From Bacteroidia bacterium (GTDB lineage Bacteria; Bacteroidota; Bacteroidia; Palsa-965): a DNA stretch of 64,000 nucleotides. Shown here in pieces: positions 8,367 through 17,139 of the stretch. The position numbers and the translations under genes were made by a program. The notes beneath the pieces are model-generated. The model worked only from the letters and a program-made list of their open reading frames with translations. It was not told where the DNA came from and made no database searches. How positions within the stretch are numbered: position 1 is the first letter of the stretch; every line of letters begins with the position of its first letter. Location of the stretch: the NCBI GenBank assembly GCA_023151315.1, contig JAKLJE010000020.1, positions 1-64,000 on the forward strand, written 5' to 3'.

Positions 8367-9020
8367 ATGAAATTCTTCATCGACACAGCAGATCTCGCAC
8401 AAATCAAAGAAGCTCAGGACCTCGGCGTTCTTGACGGCGTAACGACCAACCCTTCACTCATGGCGAAAGTCGGTATTCAGGGTAAAGAAGCTGTGATGAA
8501 ACATTATGTTGACATCTGCAATATTTCTACCGGAGATGTTAGCGCGGAAGTAATCTCCACTGATTACGAAGGAATCATTCGTGAAGGTGAAGAACTCGCG
8601 AAACTGCACAAGCAGATCGTTGTGAAAGTTCCGATGATTAAAGACGGCATCCGTGCCATTAAATATTTTTCTTCGAAAGGAATTCGTACCAATTGCACTT
8701 TGGTTTTCTCTGCAGGTCAGGCTTTGCTCGCTGCAAAAGCAGGTGCAACATACGTTTCTCCGTTCATCGGTCGTTTGGATGATGTAAGCGTTGATGGATT
8801 GAATCTCATTGAAGAAATCCGCGTGATTTACGATAACTACGGTTTCCGCACCCAGATTCTCGCTGCTTCAGTTCGCCACCCAATGCACATCATTGAGTGT
8901 GCAAAAATTGGTGCCGATGTAGCTACTTGTCCTTTGAGTGCTATCACAGCATTGCTGAAGCACCCGCTTACTGACAACGGACTCGCTCAGTTCCTGGTCG
9001 ACGCCAAGAAATTCGCTTAA
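8367..9020 (+). CDS. tal: Transaldolase, small fructose-6-phosphate-aldolase-like type
   Basis: The 217-residue size and the sequence [18 protein letters not shown] and VVKVPM identify the small transaldolase/FSA subfamily. Lys87 in VVKVPM is the Schiff-base lysine, and Asp6 lies at the expected start of the barrel. The enzyme exchanges dihydroxyacetone units between sedoheptulose-7-phosphate and glyceraldehyde-3-phosphate in the non-oxidative pentose phosphate pathway. The motif [13 protein letters not shown] is typical of transaldolases rather than pure aldolases. It is followed after 13 bases by tsaC on the same strand. Confidence 0.92.
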   Translation: MKFFIDTADLAQIKEAQDLGVLDGVTTNPSLMAKVGIQGKEAVMKHYVDICNISTGDVSAEVISTDYEGIIREGEELAKLHKQIVVKVPMIKDGIRAIKYFSSKGIRTNCTLVFSAGQALLAAKAGATYVSPFIGRLDDVSVDGLNLIEEIRVIYDNYGFRTQILAASVRHPMHIIECAKIGADVATCPLSAITALLKHPLTDNGLAQFLVDAKKFA

Positions 9021-9033
9021 ACACAATCGAAAT

Positions 9034-9666
9034 ATGGCAGCTGCTGTTATCCACATTAATGAAGACAATCCGGATGCATCAGCAATCAGACGGGCTGCAG
9101 AAGTACTGCGCAACGGCGGAATAATTATATATCCTACGGATACTGTTTACGGAATCGGATGCGATATTCACCAGCCGAAATCACTGGAACGACTCTGCAA
9201 GATCAAGGGAATTCCTGTTACGCAGGCCAACTTCTCGATCATTTGCCACGATCTTTCACATTTGTCGGATTTCACCGTTCCGATTAACAATCACGTATTC
9301 CGCGTACTTAAAAAAGCACTGCCCGGGCCGTACACTTTTATTCTGGAAGCTAACCATCGGGTTCCGAAATTCTTCCTGCATAAAAAGAAAACAATCGGAA
9401 TTCGCGTACCTGACAATTTGATCACCAGAGAAATTATCCGCGAATTCGGTCATCCAATTGTTTCCTCATCAGCACACAAAGACGAGGATGAGCTTGCCGA
9501 TATTTTCGGAGATCCTTCTGTCCTGGCCGAGAAGTTCGGCGATACAGTAGATCTTATTTTGCTTTGCGGTTACGGTAATCTGCAAACATCTACCATAATC
9601 GACGCAACCGGCGGAGCGATGAACGTGATCCGTGAAGGTCTTGGAGAAACCGACAATTTATTGTGA
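9034..9666 (+). CDS. tsaC: L-threonylcarbamoyladenylate synthase (YrdC/Sua5 family)
   Basis: The 210-residue protein carries the YrdC domain, with IIIYPTDTVYGIGCD near residues 30-45 and IGIRVPDN near 125. It makes threonylcarbamoyl-AMP from threonine, bicarbonate and ATP, the first step of t6A37 modification in ANN-decoding tRNAs. The length matches the single-domain type, without the Sua5 C-terminal domain. It is likely co-transcribed with transaldolase upstream. Confidence 0.92.
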   Translation: MAAAVIHINEDNPDASAIRRAAEVLRNGGIIIYPTDTVYGIGCDIHQPKSLERLCKIKGIPVTQANFSIICHDLSHLSDFTVPINNHVFRVLKKALPGPYTFILEANHRVPKFFLHKKKTIGIRVPDNLITREIIREFGHPIVSSSAHKDEDELADIFGDPSVLAEKFGDTVDLILLCGYGNLQTSTIIDATGGAMNVIREGLGETDNLL

Positions 9667-9726
9667 TATTTGAAGTACTTGTGTCGGATAAATCGACACT
9701 GCATTCAAAACGGTAAACAGGATTTT

Positions 9727-10911
9727 GTGCCGAAAGTACTTCGCATCATCAATCGATTCAATCTGGGAGGGCCAACCTACAATGTTTCGTATCTCACGAA
9801 ATACATGGCGCCGGAATATGAAACGTTATTGATCGGCGGAGAAAAAGACGAAAGCGAAGCTTCATCTGATTTCATTGTGAAAAGTCTGGATTTGCATCCG
9901 AAAATCATTTCCGGAATGCGAAGAAGCATCAATCCGATGAACGACTACCGAGCTTACAAGGAAATCAGGAAAATCATCCGGGATTTTAAACCGGACATCG
10001 TACATACACATGCTTCAAAGGCCGGCGCATTAGGACGGCTCGCTGCAATTCATGAAAAAGTTCCGGTGATTATCCACACCTTTCACGGTCACGTTTTTCA
10101 TTCTTATTTCGGAACATTTAAAACTTCAGTTTTCAAGTTAATCGAGAGATATCTTGCTAAGCGAAGCAGTGCCATTATTGCGATCAGCGAAGAGCAAAAA
10201 CGTGAATTGACTGCAACGCATCTAATCTGTGATCCTGAGAAGACACATGTTATTCCATTGGGATTTGACCTCGATCGGTTCGCGCAGAACAAAGAGATTA
10301 AGCGAAAGGCTTTTCGCACTAAATGGGGAATCAGAGAAAACGAAATCGTTGTTTCCATCGTGGGCCGGCTTGTTCCCGTTAAGAATCACCGGATGTTTCT
10401 GGATGCAATTGCACAACTTCTGAACGAAGAAGGACTGAAATTTCGTGCTCTTATTGTCGGCGATGGTGAATTGCGTTCCGAACTTGAACAATACGCCAGT
10501 GAAAAAAAGATTCCGTTCAGTAGGGAATCAGGATCTGCTGCTCTGATTTTCACGTCATGGATCAAAGAAGTGGATGAAGTTTTGGCGGCTTCTGATATTA
10601 TCGCACTTACTTCATGGAATGAAGGAACGCCTGTCAGCTTGATTGAGGCGCACGCTGCTTCATGCCCTGTGGTGACAACAAATGTGGGCGGAGTTGAATC
10701 AATTGTTAAGCACGGGGAAACAGGTTTCCTCTGCACGTCAGATGATACAAATGCCTTCCGATTACATCTTAAAACCCTCATTACAGATGAAAAACAGCGT
10801 ATGCAGATGGCCGACGCCGCTTCATCAAGGGTAATGTCGAAGTTCCATTACAATCGTCTCGTACAGGATATGCGTGGCTTATATGCCCAATTACTCGGGG
10901 AATTGAGCTGA
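9727..10911 (+). CDS. Family 4 glycosyltransferase for surface polysaccharide
   Basis: The GT-B fold protein begins KVLRIINRFNLGGP, a common opening of Bacteroidota GT4 enzymes. I therefore prefer the GTG at 9727; a TTG at 9670 would add 19 residues unlike the family. The C-terminal donor-binding site is seen as EGTPVSLIEAHAASCPVVTTNVGG near residues 300-325. HTHASKAGALGRLA in the N-terminal half is also typical. It likely transfers a hexose or similar sugar to a lipid-linked glycan. It opens the polysaccharide cluster with Wza- and Wzc-like genes. Donor and acceptor are unknown. Confidence 0.87.
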   Translation: MPKVLRIINRFNLGGPTYNVSYLTKYMAPEYETLLIGGEKDESEASSDFIVKSLDLHPKIISGMRRSINPMNDYRAYKEIRKIIRDFKPDIVHTHASKAGALGRLAAIHEKVPVIIHTFHGHVFHSYFGTFKTSVFKLIERYLAKRSSAIIAISEEQKRELTATHLICDPEKTHVIPLGFDLDRFAQNKEIKRKAFRTKWGIRENEIVVSIVGRLVPVKNHRMFLDAIAQLLNEEGLKFRALIVGDGELRSELEQYASEKKIPFSRESGSAALIFTSWIKEVDEVLAASDIIALTSWNEGTPVSLIEAHAASCPVVTTNVGGVESIVKHGETGFLCTSDDTNAFRLHLKTLITDEKQRMQMADAASSRVMSKFHYNRLVQDMRGLYAQLLGELS

Positions 10912-10927
10912 AAACCGCTTATTTTGA

Positions 10928-10935
10928 TACATTTG
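10928..10935 (+). promoter_or_regulatory. Bacteroidota -7 box for the Wza-Wzc unit
   Basis: TACATTTG matches TAnnTTTG exactly and ends 22 bases before the ATG at 10957. It suggests that the export genes have their own promoter, separate from the glycosyltransferase. Confidence 0.5.
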
Positions 10936-10956
10936 TTAGTTATTACACCTGACCTT

Positions 10957-11748
10957 ATGAAGCTGAACGGTTTATCACGCCTGATATTGATTATCGCGCC
11001 TCTGGTTTTACTGAGTATGAGTAGTTGCAGAATGCTCAATCCGAACATTATGCTTAGTGCAGGAAAAGACTATCCATACGATACGCTGAAGTACGATTCC
11101 ACTTCTTTGTCTTATGAATACCGACTTGCTCCGGATGATGTAATTGAATTCCGGTTGTTTGCTAATGATGGTTTCAAGATGGTGGATCTTATTCAGAGTT
11201 CGAATACACAGAATAATGTGGCTCTCCGTCAGGGTTTCGAATACGTACTTGATGCTCAGGGAAGAGCTAAACTTCCGATTCTGGGTTTGGTAAAATTGGA
11301 TAGCATGACCGTTCGTGAAGCGGAAATCTATCTCGAAGATCGTTACTCGCAATACTACGTAAAACCTTATGTGATTCTGAAGGTCATCAACCGCCGTGTA
11401 GTTGTTTTTCCGGGGGAAACCGGACAGGCAAAAGTAATTGCACTCAGCAATGCCAATACCACTGTATTTGAAGCGATAGCGCAAGCCGGAGGAATTTCCG
11501 CGAACGGCAAGGCGTACAACATTAAGTTAATTCGCCAAACCGAAGATCCCGCAAAACCGCTTGTCTACAAACTGGATCTTTCCAAGATGGAGAACATCAA
11601 ACAGGGTAACATCGTGGTGCAATCTGGCGATATCATTTACGTTGAACCGAGAAGAAAGATTGCTTCGGAAACACTCAAAGAGGTTACCCCTGTTCTGTCT
11701 TTGATTTCTTCGGTGTTCACTTTGTATGTAATCATCACCCGACTCTGA
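10957..11748 (+). CDS. wza: Polysaccharide export outer-membrane lipoprotein, Wza-like
   Basis: From the ATG at 10957 a signal peptide ends in the lipobox SMSSC (Cys near residue 24), so the protein is a lipoprotein; an upstream TTG start would add a poor leader. The Poly_export domain follows (YRLAPDDVIEFRLF, then GRAKLPILGLVKLDSMTVREAE), then an SLBB-like segment (VVVFPGETGQAKVIALSN). The C-terminus ends in a hydrophobic segment (VLSLISSVFTLYVII), which could be the Wza-type membrane-spanning helix. It pairs with the kinase 3 bases downstream to form the capsule/exopolysaccharide export channel. Confidence 0.9.
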   Translation: MKLNGLSRLILIIAPLVLLSMSSCRMLNPNIMLSAGKDYPYDTLKYDSTSLSYEYRLAPDDVIEFRLFANDGFKMVDLIQSSNTQNNVALRQGFEYVLDAQGRAKLPILGLVKLDSMTVREAEIYLEDRYSQYYVKPYVILKVINRRVVVFPGETGQAKVIALSNANTTVFEAIAQAGGISANGKAYNIKLIRQTEDPAKPLVYKLDLSKMENIKQGNIVVQSGDIIYVEPRRKIASETLKEVTPVLSLISSVFTLYVIITRL

Positions 11749-11751
11749 TCC

Positions 11752-14211
11752 ATGCTTCAGAATCAGGTTAACGACCGCAACGAAACGTTCGAACATTATA
11801 AAGAACGTATCACGAACTTCAGCGTGGAGTTCGAGTTCGGACTCTTTGTTCATATCGCGCGGAAAAGTCTTACCTGGATATTCCTGATTTTCCTGATTGC
11901 CATTGGCTGCGCTTGGCTTTATCTGCGTTACTCACAGAATTTTTATTCAGCCGGTACAACTTTGCAGATTAATCTGGACAACACTTCGAAAGTGCTCGAC
12001 ATCTCCAGTTCATTCTCAGAAGAAACCAACGATGTTGCATCTGCAATAGAAGTTATACGCTCGAAAGTATTTCTTAATCGCGCATTGATGAAGCTTCCTC
12101 TTCAGGTGAGTTATTATGCAGAGGGACGCATTAAAACCAATGAGCACTACCGTTCTTCTCCTTATTCCATCAATTACATTCTGAAGAATCCATCAGCATA
12201 CGGTAAACGTTTTGACATCAGTTTCTACCCGGATCAGAAATCAGGAATCGTAAGTTGCAATTGGGGCGGTGTGGTTACCAGCCGCAATTTCACGCCGAAC
12301 GCGTGGATTGAATTTCAGGATGTTTCCATTATGGTTTCACTTGACAATGTTAAGCTTGCAGAAATGCTGCAGAACGATGATGGAAGCACGAATTATTACT
12401 TCATCATCAATGATCCGGAATTACTTGCCGATGTTTATGCGCCTCAATTGACAGTGTCTCTTGTTAACGAAGCTGCTAAAGCAATTCGCATCACTTTTGA
12501 AACCAATAACCCTGTGAAAGCCTACGAGCTCTCGAACGCTGTTGCAACAGAGTTTATTGATTACGATGTGGAACGTCGAAGCGAAAGTTCAAAGAAGGTA
12601 ATTGAATTCATCGATTCGCAATTAGAGCAGGTTTCCGGAAGATTGAAAACCACTGAAGATTCATTGGGACAATTCAAAGAATCCGATGTGCCTAAGCTCA
12701 GTGATCAGCGCGAAGCTTACAACTTCGGGAAATACAGCCAGCTTGAAACGCAACTTACCGAGATTGAATTGCAGTTGCAGATTCTGAAGGATGTTGCTAA
12801 GGAACTGGATGATCCTCAATCTGACGTCAAAAGTATTATTGCATTGCTCAGTGGCCTGGAAAATTCTTCCGCGTTGGCGCTGCCATTGTCAAATCTGTCG
12901 AGATTGGTTGATGAACGCGAACGTGCATTGTACACCGCGAAGCCTGAAAGTGATGAAATCCGTTCACTGGATTATCAGATCGGCGTGCAGAAGTCTATCA
13001 TCATCAAAAGCGTCGATATTCTGATTCAGCAAACGGAAATCAAGCAAAATGCAATTGCTCAGAAGCTCGGTACGGTGACGCTCACCAATTCCGATGGTAA
13101 ACCGGACAGCAGTTACAAATACGCAGAGTTGCAAAGATTATACAGCATCAATGAGAAATTCTTTAATCTTCTTGTAGAGAAGAAGACAGAATATTCGATT
13201 TCAGAAGCCGGCTTCACTGCGAAACATGTTATCCTTGAAAAAGCGATTGTACCTGTTTCTCCTGTACGACCATCGGGACGCACAACGATCCTGACTTGTG
13301 TTCTGGTTGCAACTTTGCTCAGCATTGGTATGATTATCGTTCGATATTTCCTGCACGACAGCATTTCGAGTCTGAATGAAATCATGCGCCATACCAACGC
13401 ATCGATCAGCGCACTGGGAATTGTACCGAAATACAAACACGATATTCCTGTTTCGCAGTTGATCGTTGACAAGAATCCGAAATCGCTTATTTCAGAAGCA
13501 TTCCGTTCTTTGCGCACGAATCTTCAGTTCATAGACAATACTCCGGGCTCGAAAATTCTTGCTGTAACATCCACGATTTCCGGTGAAGGAAAAACCTTTG
13601 TGGCCATTAACCTTGGTGGTATCATTGCTTATTCAGGCAAGAAAGTTCTGATTATCGATCTTGACATGCGTAAACCTAAGATTCACCTTGGGTTTAATGT
13701 TACCAATGAACGCGGCATGAGTACGCTTTTGATCGGGCGCGACAATGTTGATGACTGCATCCGTAAGAGCACTCTCGAAAATCTGCATTTCATTACAGCC
13801 GGTCCTATTCCACCGAATCCATCCGAACTCATCCTTTCTCCGAAGATGGATGAGCTGCTCGAAAAATTCAAATCAGTTTATGATATTGTAATTGTCGACA
13901 ATCCGCCGGTAGGATTAGTAACTGACGGAATTCAGATTTTCCAGAAGGCAGATTACCCTATTTATATTTTCAAATCGGAATACTCCAAGAAGAATTTCGT
14001 TCAGGTAGTGGATCGATTGCACAATGAGAATAATATCCGCAAACTCGCTGTTGTCTTGAATGGTGTTGATGTAGACCGCAAAACTTCCGCGTTCGGATAT
14101 GGTTACGGCTACGGATATGGCTACGGATATGGCTACGGCTACGGTTATTACGACGAACAGAAATCCACAGCTAAAAAAGGATTTTTCAGCAGATTCAGAA
14201 GAAATAAATAA
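11752..14211 (+). CDS. wzc: Wzc-like polysaccharide co-polymerase with tyrosine autokinase
   Basis: The 819-residue protein joins a Wzz/GumC chain-length domain (membrane helices at about 40-60 and 515-540, with a coiled coil between about 285 and 480) to a cytoplasmic BY-kinase. The Walker A is SGEGKTF near residue 610, A' is IIDLDMRKP near 640 and Walker B is VIVDNPP near 710. The C-terminal tail is an alternating Gly-Tyr run of about 20 residues (780-800), the autophosphorylation cluster. It controls polymer length and export with the Wza-like protein upstream. The next gene starts one base after its stop. Confidence 0.93.
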   Translation: MLQNQVNDRNETFEHYKERITNFSVEFEFGLFVHIARKSLTWIFLIFLIAIGCAWLYLRYSQNFYSAGTTLQINLDNTSKVLDISSSFSEETNDVASAIEVIRSKVFLNRALMKLPLQVSYYAEGRIKTNEHYRSSPYSINYILKNPSAYGKRFDISFYPDQKSGIVSCNWGGVVTSRNFTPNAWIEFQDVSIMVSLDNVKLAEMLQNDDGSTNYYFIINDPELLADVYAPQLTVSLVNEAAKAIRITFETNNPVKAYELSNAVATEFIDYDVERRSESSKKVIEFIDSQLEQVSGRLKTTEDSLGQFKESDVPKLSDQREAYNFGKYSQLETQLTEIELQLQILKDVAKELDDPQSDVKSIIALLSGLENSSALALPLSNLSRLVDERERALYTAKPESDEIRSLDYQIGVQKSIIIKSVDILIQQTEIKQNAIAQKLGTVTLTNSDGKPDSSYKYAELQRLYSINEKFFNLLVEKKTEYSISEAGFTAKHVILEKAIVPVSPVRPSGRTTILTCVLVATLLSIGMIIVRYFLHDSISSLNEIMRHTNASISALGIVPKYKHDIPVSQLIVDKNPKSLISEAFRSLRTNLQFIDNTPGSKILAVTSTISGEGKTFVAINLGGIIAYSGKKVLIIDLDMRKPKIHLGFNVTNERGMSTLLIGRDNVDDCIRKSTLENLHFITAGPIPPNPSELILSPKMDELLEKFKSVYDIVIVDNPPVGLVTDGIQIFQKADYPIYIFKSEYSKKNFVQVVDRLHNENNIRKLAVVLNGVDVDRKTSAFGYGYGYGYGYGYGYGYGYYDEQKSTAKKGFFSRFRRNK

Positions 14212-14212
14212 A

Positions 14213-14755
14213 GTGGAAATAAGCACAACACCGATTGAAGGATTACTGATTCTTCGTCCGCGGATTTTCAAAGACGAACGCGGGTCGTTCAGTGAAACGT
14301 ACAACACAGATACTTTTAGAAAAGCAGGTATCAACTGCAACTTCGTACAGGATAATCAATCCGTTTCGCATAAAAATGTAGTACGCGGTTTACATTTTCA
14401 GGCACCACCATTTGCGCAGGCTAAACTTGTGCGCGTAGTGCGCGGCTCTGTACTTGATGTAGCCGTGGATATACGAAAGAACAGTCCGACATACGGCAAA
14501 TATTTCAGCGTGTTGCTTTCCGCAGAAAACGCTACCCAGTTCTTTATTCCCGAAGGATTTGCACACGGATTTGTTGCTTTGGAAGACAACACTGTTTTTC
14601 AATACAAATGCAGTAATTTCTACAGCAAGGAAAGCGAAGGCAGCGTATTGTGGAATGATGCGGATATCAATATTGACTGGAACACAAAAAATCCCATAGT
14701 TTCCGCCAAAGATCAGGAGGCAGGAACATTCGCATCACTGAATAGTCCATTCTGA
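14213..14755 (+). CDS. rfbC: dTDP-4-dehydrorhamnose 3,5-epimerase
   Basis: The true start is most likely the GTG at 14213, one base after the wzc stop. It gives 180 residues beginning VEISTTPIEGLLILRP, just as the family does; the frame stays open upstream only through the shadow of the Gly-Tyr repeat. The family signatures DERGSFSETYN, VRGLHFQ with the catalytic His, and FIPEGFAHGFVALED are present. The enzyme makes dTDP-4-keto-L-rhamnose. RfbA, RfbB and RfbD are not in the window, so they must be elsewhere if the pathway is complete. Confidence 0.93.
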   Translation: MEISTTPIEGLLILRPRIFKDERGSFSETYNTDTFRKAGINCNFVQDNQSVSHKNVVRGLHFQAPPFAQAKLVRVVRGSVLDVAVDIRKNSPTYGKYFSVLLSAENATQFFIPEGFAHGFVALEDNTVFQYKCSNFYSKESEGSVLWNDADINIDWNTKNPIVSAKDQEAGTFASLNSPF

Positions 14756-14769
14756 CAGAATACATCACT

Positions 14770-14786
14770 GCCTTGATTTTCAAGGC
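14770..14786 (+). terminator. Short hairpin after rfbC, weak terminator candidate
   Basis: GCCTTG (14770-14775) and CAAGGC (14781-14786) form a 6-bp stem around ATTTT. No T-run follows, so it may only protect the mRNA end or terminate weakly. Confidence 0.35.
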
Positions 14787-14829
14787 AACTGAACATCAAC
14801 CAGGGTCAAGTCCTCTGCTTTCGATTCCG

Positions 14830-14837
14830 TATCTTTG
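14830..14837 (+). promoter_or_regulatory. Bacteroidota -7 box for the WecA/MraY-like gene
   Basis: TATCTTTG matches TAnnTTTG exactly and ends 22 bases before the ATG at 14859. It supports that start over an in-frame TTG at 14835, which overlaps the box. Confidence 0.55.
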
Positions 14838-14858
14838 CCCTCTGGGCAAAAGAGCGAC

Positions 14859-15944
14859 ATGAGCAGTAACTACATACTTATTTATGCCGGATTTTTTATT
14901 GCAGCTGTGGTCATTTCACTGTTGCTGAACGGTTTGTTCCTGCGATTCAGCCGTAACCTTGGAATCCGCACCGAAGCGGATTTAATTCGCTGGGCACCTA
15001 CCCAAAAACCATCTTTAGGTGGAATCACATTCTTTTTCCTCTTTCTGATTTCCATTGCCTCCTACTCTGTTTTCTTCCCGTACAAATTCATTCCTCTCGA
15101 TAAACCGATGTTGGGCATGCTCGGAGCTGTTGTACTCGCTTTCCTGATGGGACTTGCCGATGATGCCTATAACACAAAACCAATTCTCAAATTTCTTGCT
15201 CAATTTACCTGCGGAATAATTGTGGCAGAAACCGGTTACCGGATTGAATTGACTTCCATTGAACTTGTCAATACCGGCTTCACGATTCTTTGGGTCGTCG
15301 GACTCATGAATTCCATCAACATGTTGGATAACATGGATGCGATTACCGCAACAGTGTCGTTATTCATTTTGCTGGAATGTTTTGTGATTCTGATTCTGAA
15401 TCATAATTACTACAGCAATCACATGATTGTGATCATCGGTGTTGGCGGTTCTCTGCTTGGATTTCTGTTTTACAACTGGCATCCTTCCAAACTTTTTATG
15501 GGCGACACCGGCAGTCAGTTTCTGGGCGTGCTACTCGCCATTCTTGGAATTCATTACTTCTGGAATCACCCTGATGCAGACGGAAATTTCATTCGCTCCA
15601 AGCAAATCATTATCGCAGTAATGGCGTTTCTGATTCCTATTACTGATACGACTACTGTTGTCATCAACCGATTACTGAAGAAAAAATCTCCGTTCGTAGG
15701 TGGTAAAGATCACACAACACACCATTTGTCCTATGCAGGATTAAGCGACAGTCAGGTTGCAATGGTGTACGCCGGCATTTCCATTGTATCGCTCGTTCTA
15801 ATCGTGGTTATTCACAAATCACTTTCAACCTGGAACTGGAAATACATCATCGGATTTATATCATACATGCTTCTTGTTGCCGGTACTTTATACGGTATCA
15901 CCCGGGTTTCCAAACCGCAGAAGAAAAATGAAAAAGAGAGTTGA
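14859..15944 (+). CDS. Undecaprenyl-phosphate glycosyl-1-phosphate transferase (WecA/MraY family)
   Basis: This 361-residue polytopic protein has about ten membrane helices and the family motifs: LADDAYNTKP (the Asp-Asp pair), NSINMLDNMDAI and FMGDTGSQFLG, and late GGKDHTTHH. It transfers a sugar-1-phosphate (usually GlcNAc-1-P) from UDP-sugar to undecaprenyl phosphate. Its place after wza-wzc-rfbC points to surface polysaccharide initiation rather than peptidoglycan, for which MraY would sit in a cell-wall cluster. Its end overlaps the lytic transglycosylase start by 17 bases. Confidence 0.9.
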   Translation: MSSNYILIYAGFFIAAVVISLLLNGLFLRFSRNLGIRTEADLIRWAPTQKPSLGGITFFFLFLISIASYSVFFPYKFIPLDKPMLGMLGAVVLAFLMGLADDAYNTKPILKFLAQFTCGIIVAETGYRIELTSIELVNTGFTILWVVGLMNSINMLDNMDAITATVSLFILLECFVILILNHNYYSNHMIVIIGVGGSLLGFLFYNWHPSKLFMGDTGSQFLGVLLAILGIHYFWNHPDADGNFIRSKQIIIAVMAFLIPITDTTTVVINRLLKKKSPFVGGKDHTTHHLSYAGLSDSQVAMVYAGISIVSLVLIVVIHKSLSTWNWKYIIGFISYMLLVAGTLYGITRVSKPQKKNEKES

Positions 15945-17136
15945 GCGTTTCTCTGATTTTATGAAGAGATGGTATCGTCACTTGCTGGCAGTACCATCAT
16001 TGATGCTGCTCGTAATTCTTATCAAACTTTTCAATTTTTCATCGGGCGACGAAATTTCCGACGATGATTACCGCAGTTACTTCACGAGTAATTACAAAGT
16101 ATTCGGAATTACTATTCCTAAAGACATCAACTTTTGCGGAGAACCTATTCCGATTAAAGATTTCACAGTGTATGAAGCTTTGGAAAGAGAACTCCTGGTA
16201 AATACTTACTACCAATCGCAAACTGTGTTGCTGCACAAACGCGCCAATCGCTGGTTTCCTGTGATAGAACCTATTCTCAAAAAGAATGGAATTCCGGACG
16301 ACATGAAATATCTGGCGATTGCTGAAAGCGGTCTTACCAACGCCGTATCACCGCAGAAAGCATCCGGCTTCTGGCAGATCATGGCCACCACCGCAAATCA
16401 CTATGATTTGGAAATCAGTGAAGATGTTGATGAACGATTCAATGTAGAGAAAGCTACTGAAGCTGCTTGCAAAGTACTTCAGGATGCGTATAATCGTTAT
16501 GGCAACTGGACAATGGCTGCTGCATCATACAATCTCGGGATGGGCGGAATTGATAAACAGATCAACAAACAGAAAACAGATGATTATTACAACCTGTTCC
16601 TGAATGAAGAAACAGCAAGATACATTTATCGCATTGTCGCCATCAAAGAAATCATTTCCCGTCCGAAAGCGTATGGTTATCATTTGCGAAAACAGGATTT
16701 GTATCCACCTGTTCCGGTACGACGTGTTACTGTTGATACAACAATCAATGACCTTGCGACTTTCGCAATAAGCCAGAAATCGACTTACAAAATCCTGAAA
16801 ACACTCAACGCATGGTTATTGACCAATAAACTTACTGTGAGCGGAGGCAAATCGTATACGATACTTTTTCCTGCCGCAGGTGTAACGCTTTACGGATTTG
16901 ATGAGGTTCCTGGAGTTGTTGAATCTCCGGTGGACACTTCCAAATTTGTTACCCGCGTCGATATTGCAAATGATTCGGCTTCACGATCCATAGTACACAA
17001 AGTCAAAGCCGGAGAGAATTGGAAATCCATTGCAGAAAATTACGGTGTACCGATTGAGTTCCTTCTTGAATTCAACAAGAAGAATGAAACCGATGAATTG
17101 AAGCCGGATGATGAAATTGTAATCCCGAGAAGGTAA
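15928..17136 (+). CDS. Membrane-anchored lytic transglycosylase with LysM domain (MltD-like)
   Basis: The start is the ATG of MKKRVERF at 15928, within the end of the previous gene. An N-terminal hydrophobic segment (about 16-30) is followed by a GH23/SLT domain: AIAESGLTNAVSPQKASGFWQI carries the catalytic Glu, and AAASYNLGMGGI is also diagnostic. The C-terminal 50 residues form a LysM unit (HKVKAGENWKSIAENYGV) for peptidoglycan binding. The enzyme cleaves the glycan strand to 1,6-anhydro products in the periplasm. It is translationally coupled to the upstream transferase and precedes uvrA. Confidence 0.91.
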   Translation: MKKRVERFSDFMKRWYRHLLAVPSLMLLVILIKLFNFSSGDEISDDDYRSYFTSNYKVFGITIPKDINFCGEPIPIKDFTVYEALERELLVNTYYQSQTVLLHKRANRWFPVIEPILKKNGIPDDMKYLAIAESGLTNAVSPQKASGFWQIMATTANHYDLEISEDVDERFNVEKATEAACKVLQDAYNRYGNWTMAAASYNLGMGGIDKQINKQKTDDYYNLFLNEETARYIYRIVAIKEIISRPKAYGYHLRKQDLYPPVPVRRVTVDTTINDLATFAISQKSTYKILKTLNAWLLTNKLTVSGGKSYTILFPAAGVTLYGFDEVPGVVESPVDTSKFVTRVDIANDSASRSIVHKVKAGENWKSIAENYGVPIEFLLEFNKKNETDELKPDDEIVIPRR

Positions 17137-17139
17137 GTG

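Noticed and set aside
14099-14212. Longer start for rfbC
   Set aside because: The extra 38 residues are the out-of-frame reading of the Gly-Tyr repeat; family alignment fits the GTG at 14213.
14761-14786. Strong terminator after rfbC
   Set aside because: The hairpin lacks a T-run, so it is reported only as a weak candidate.
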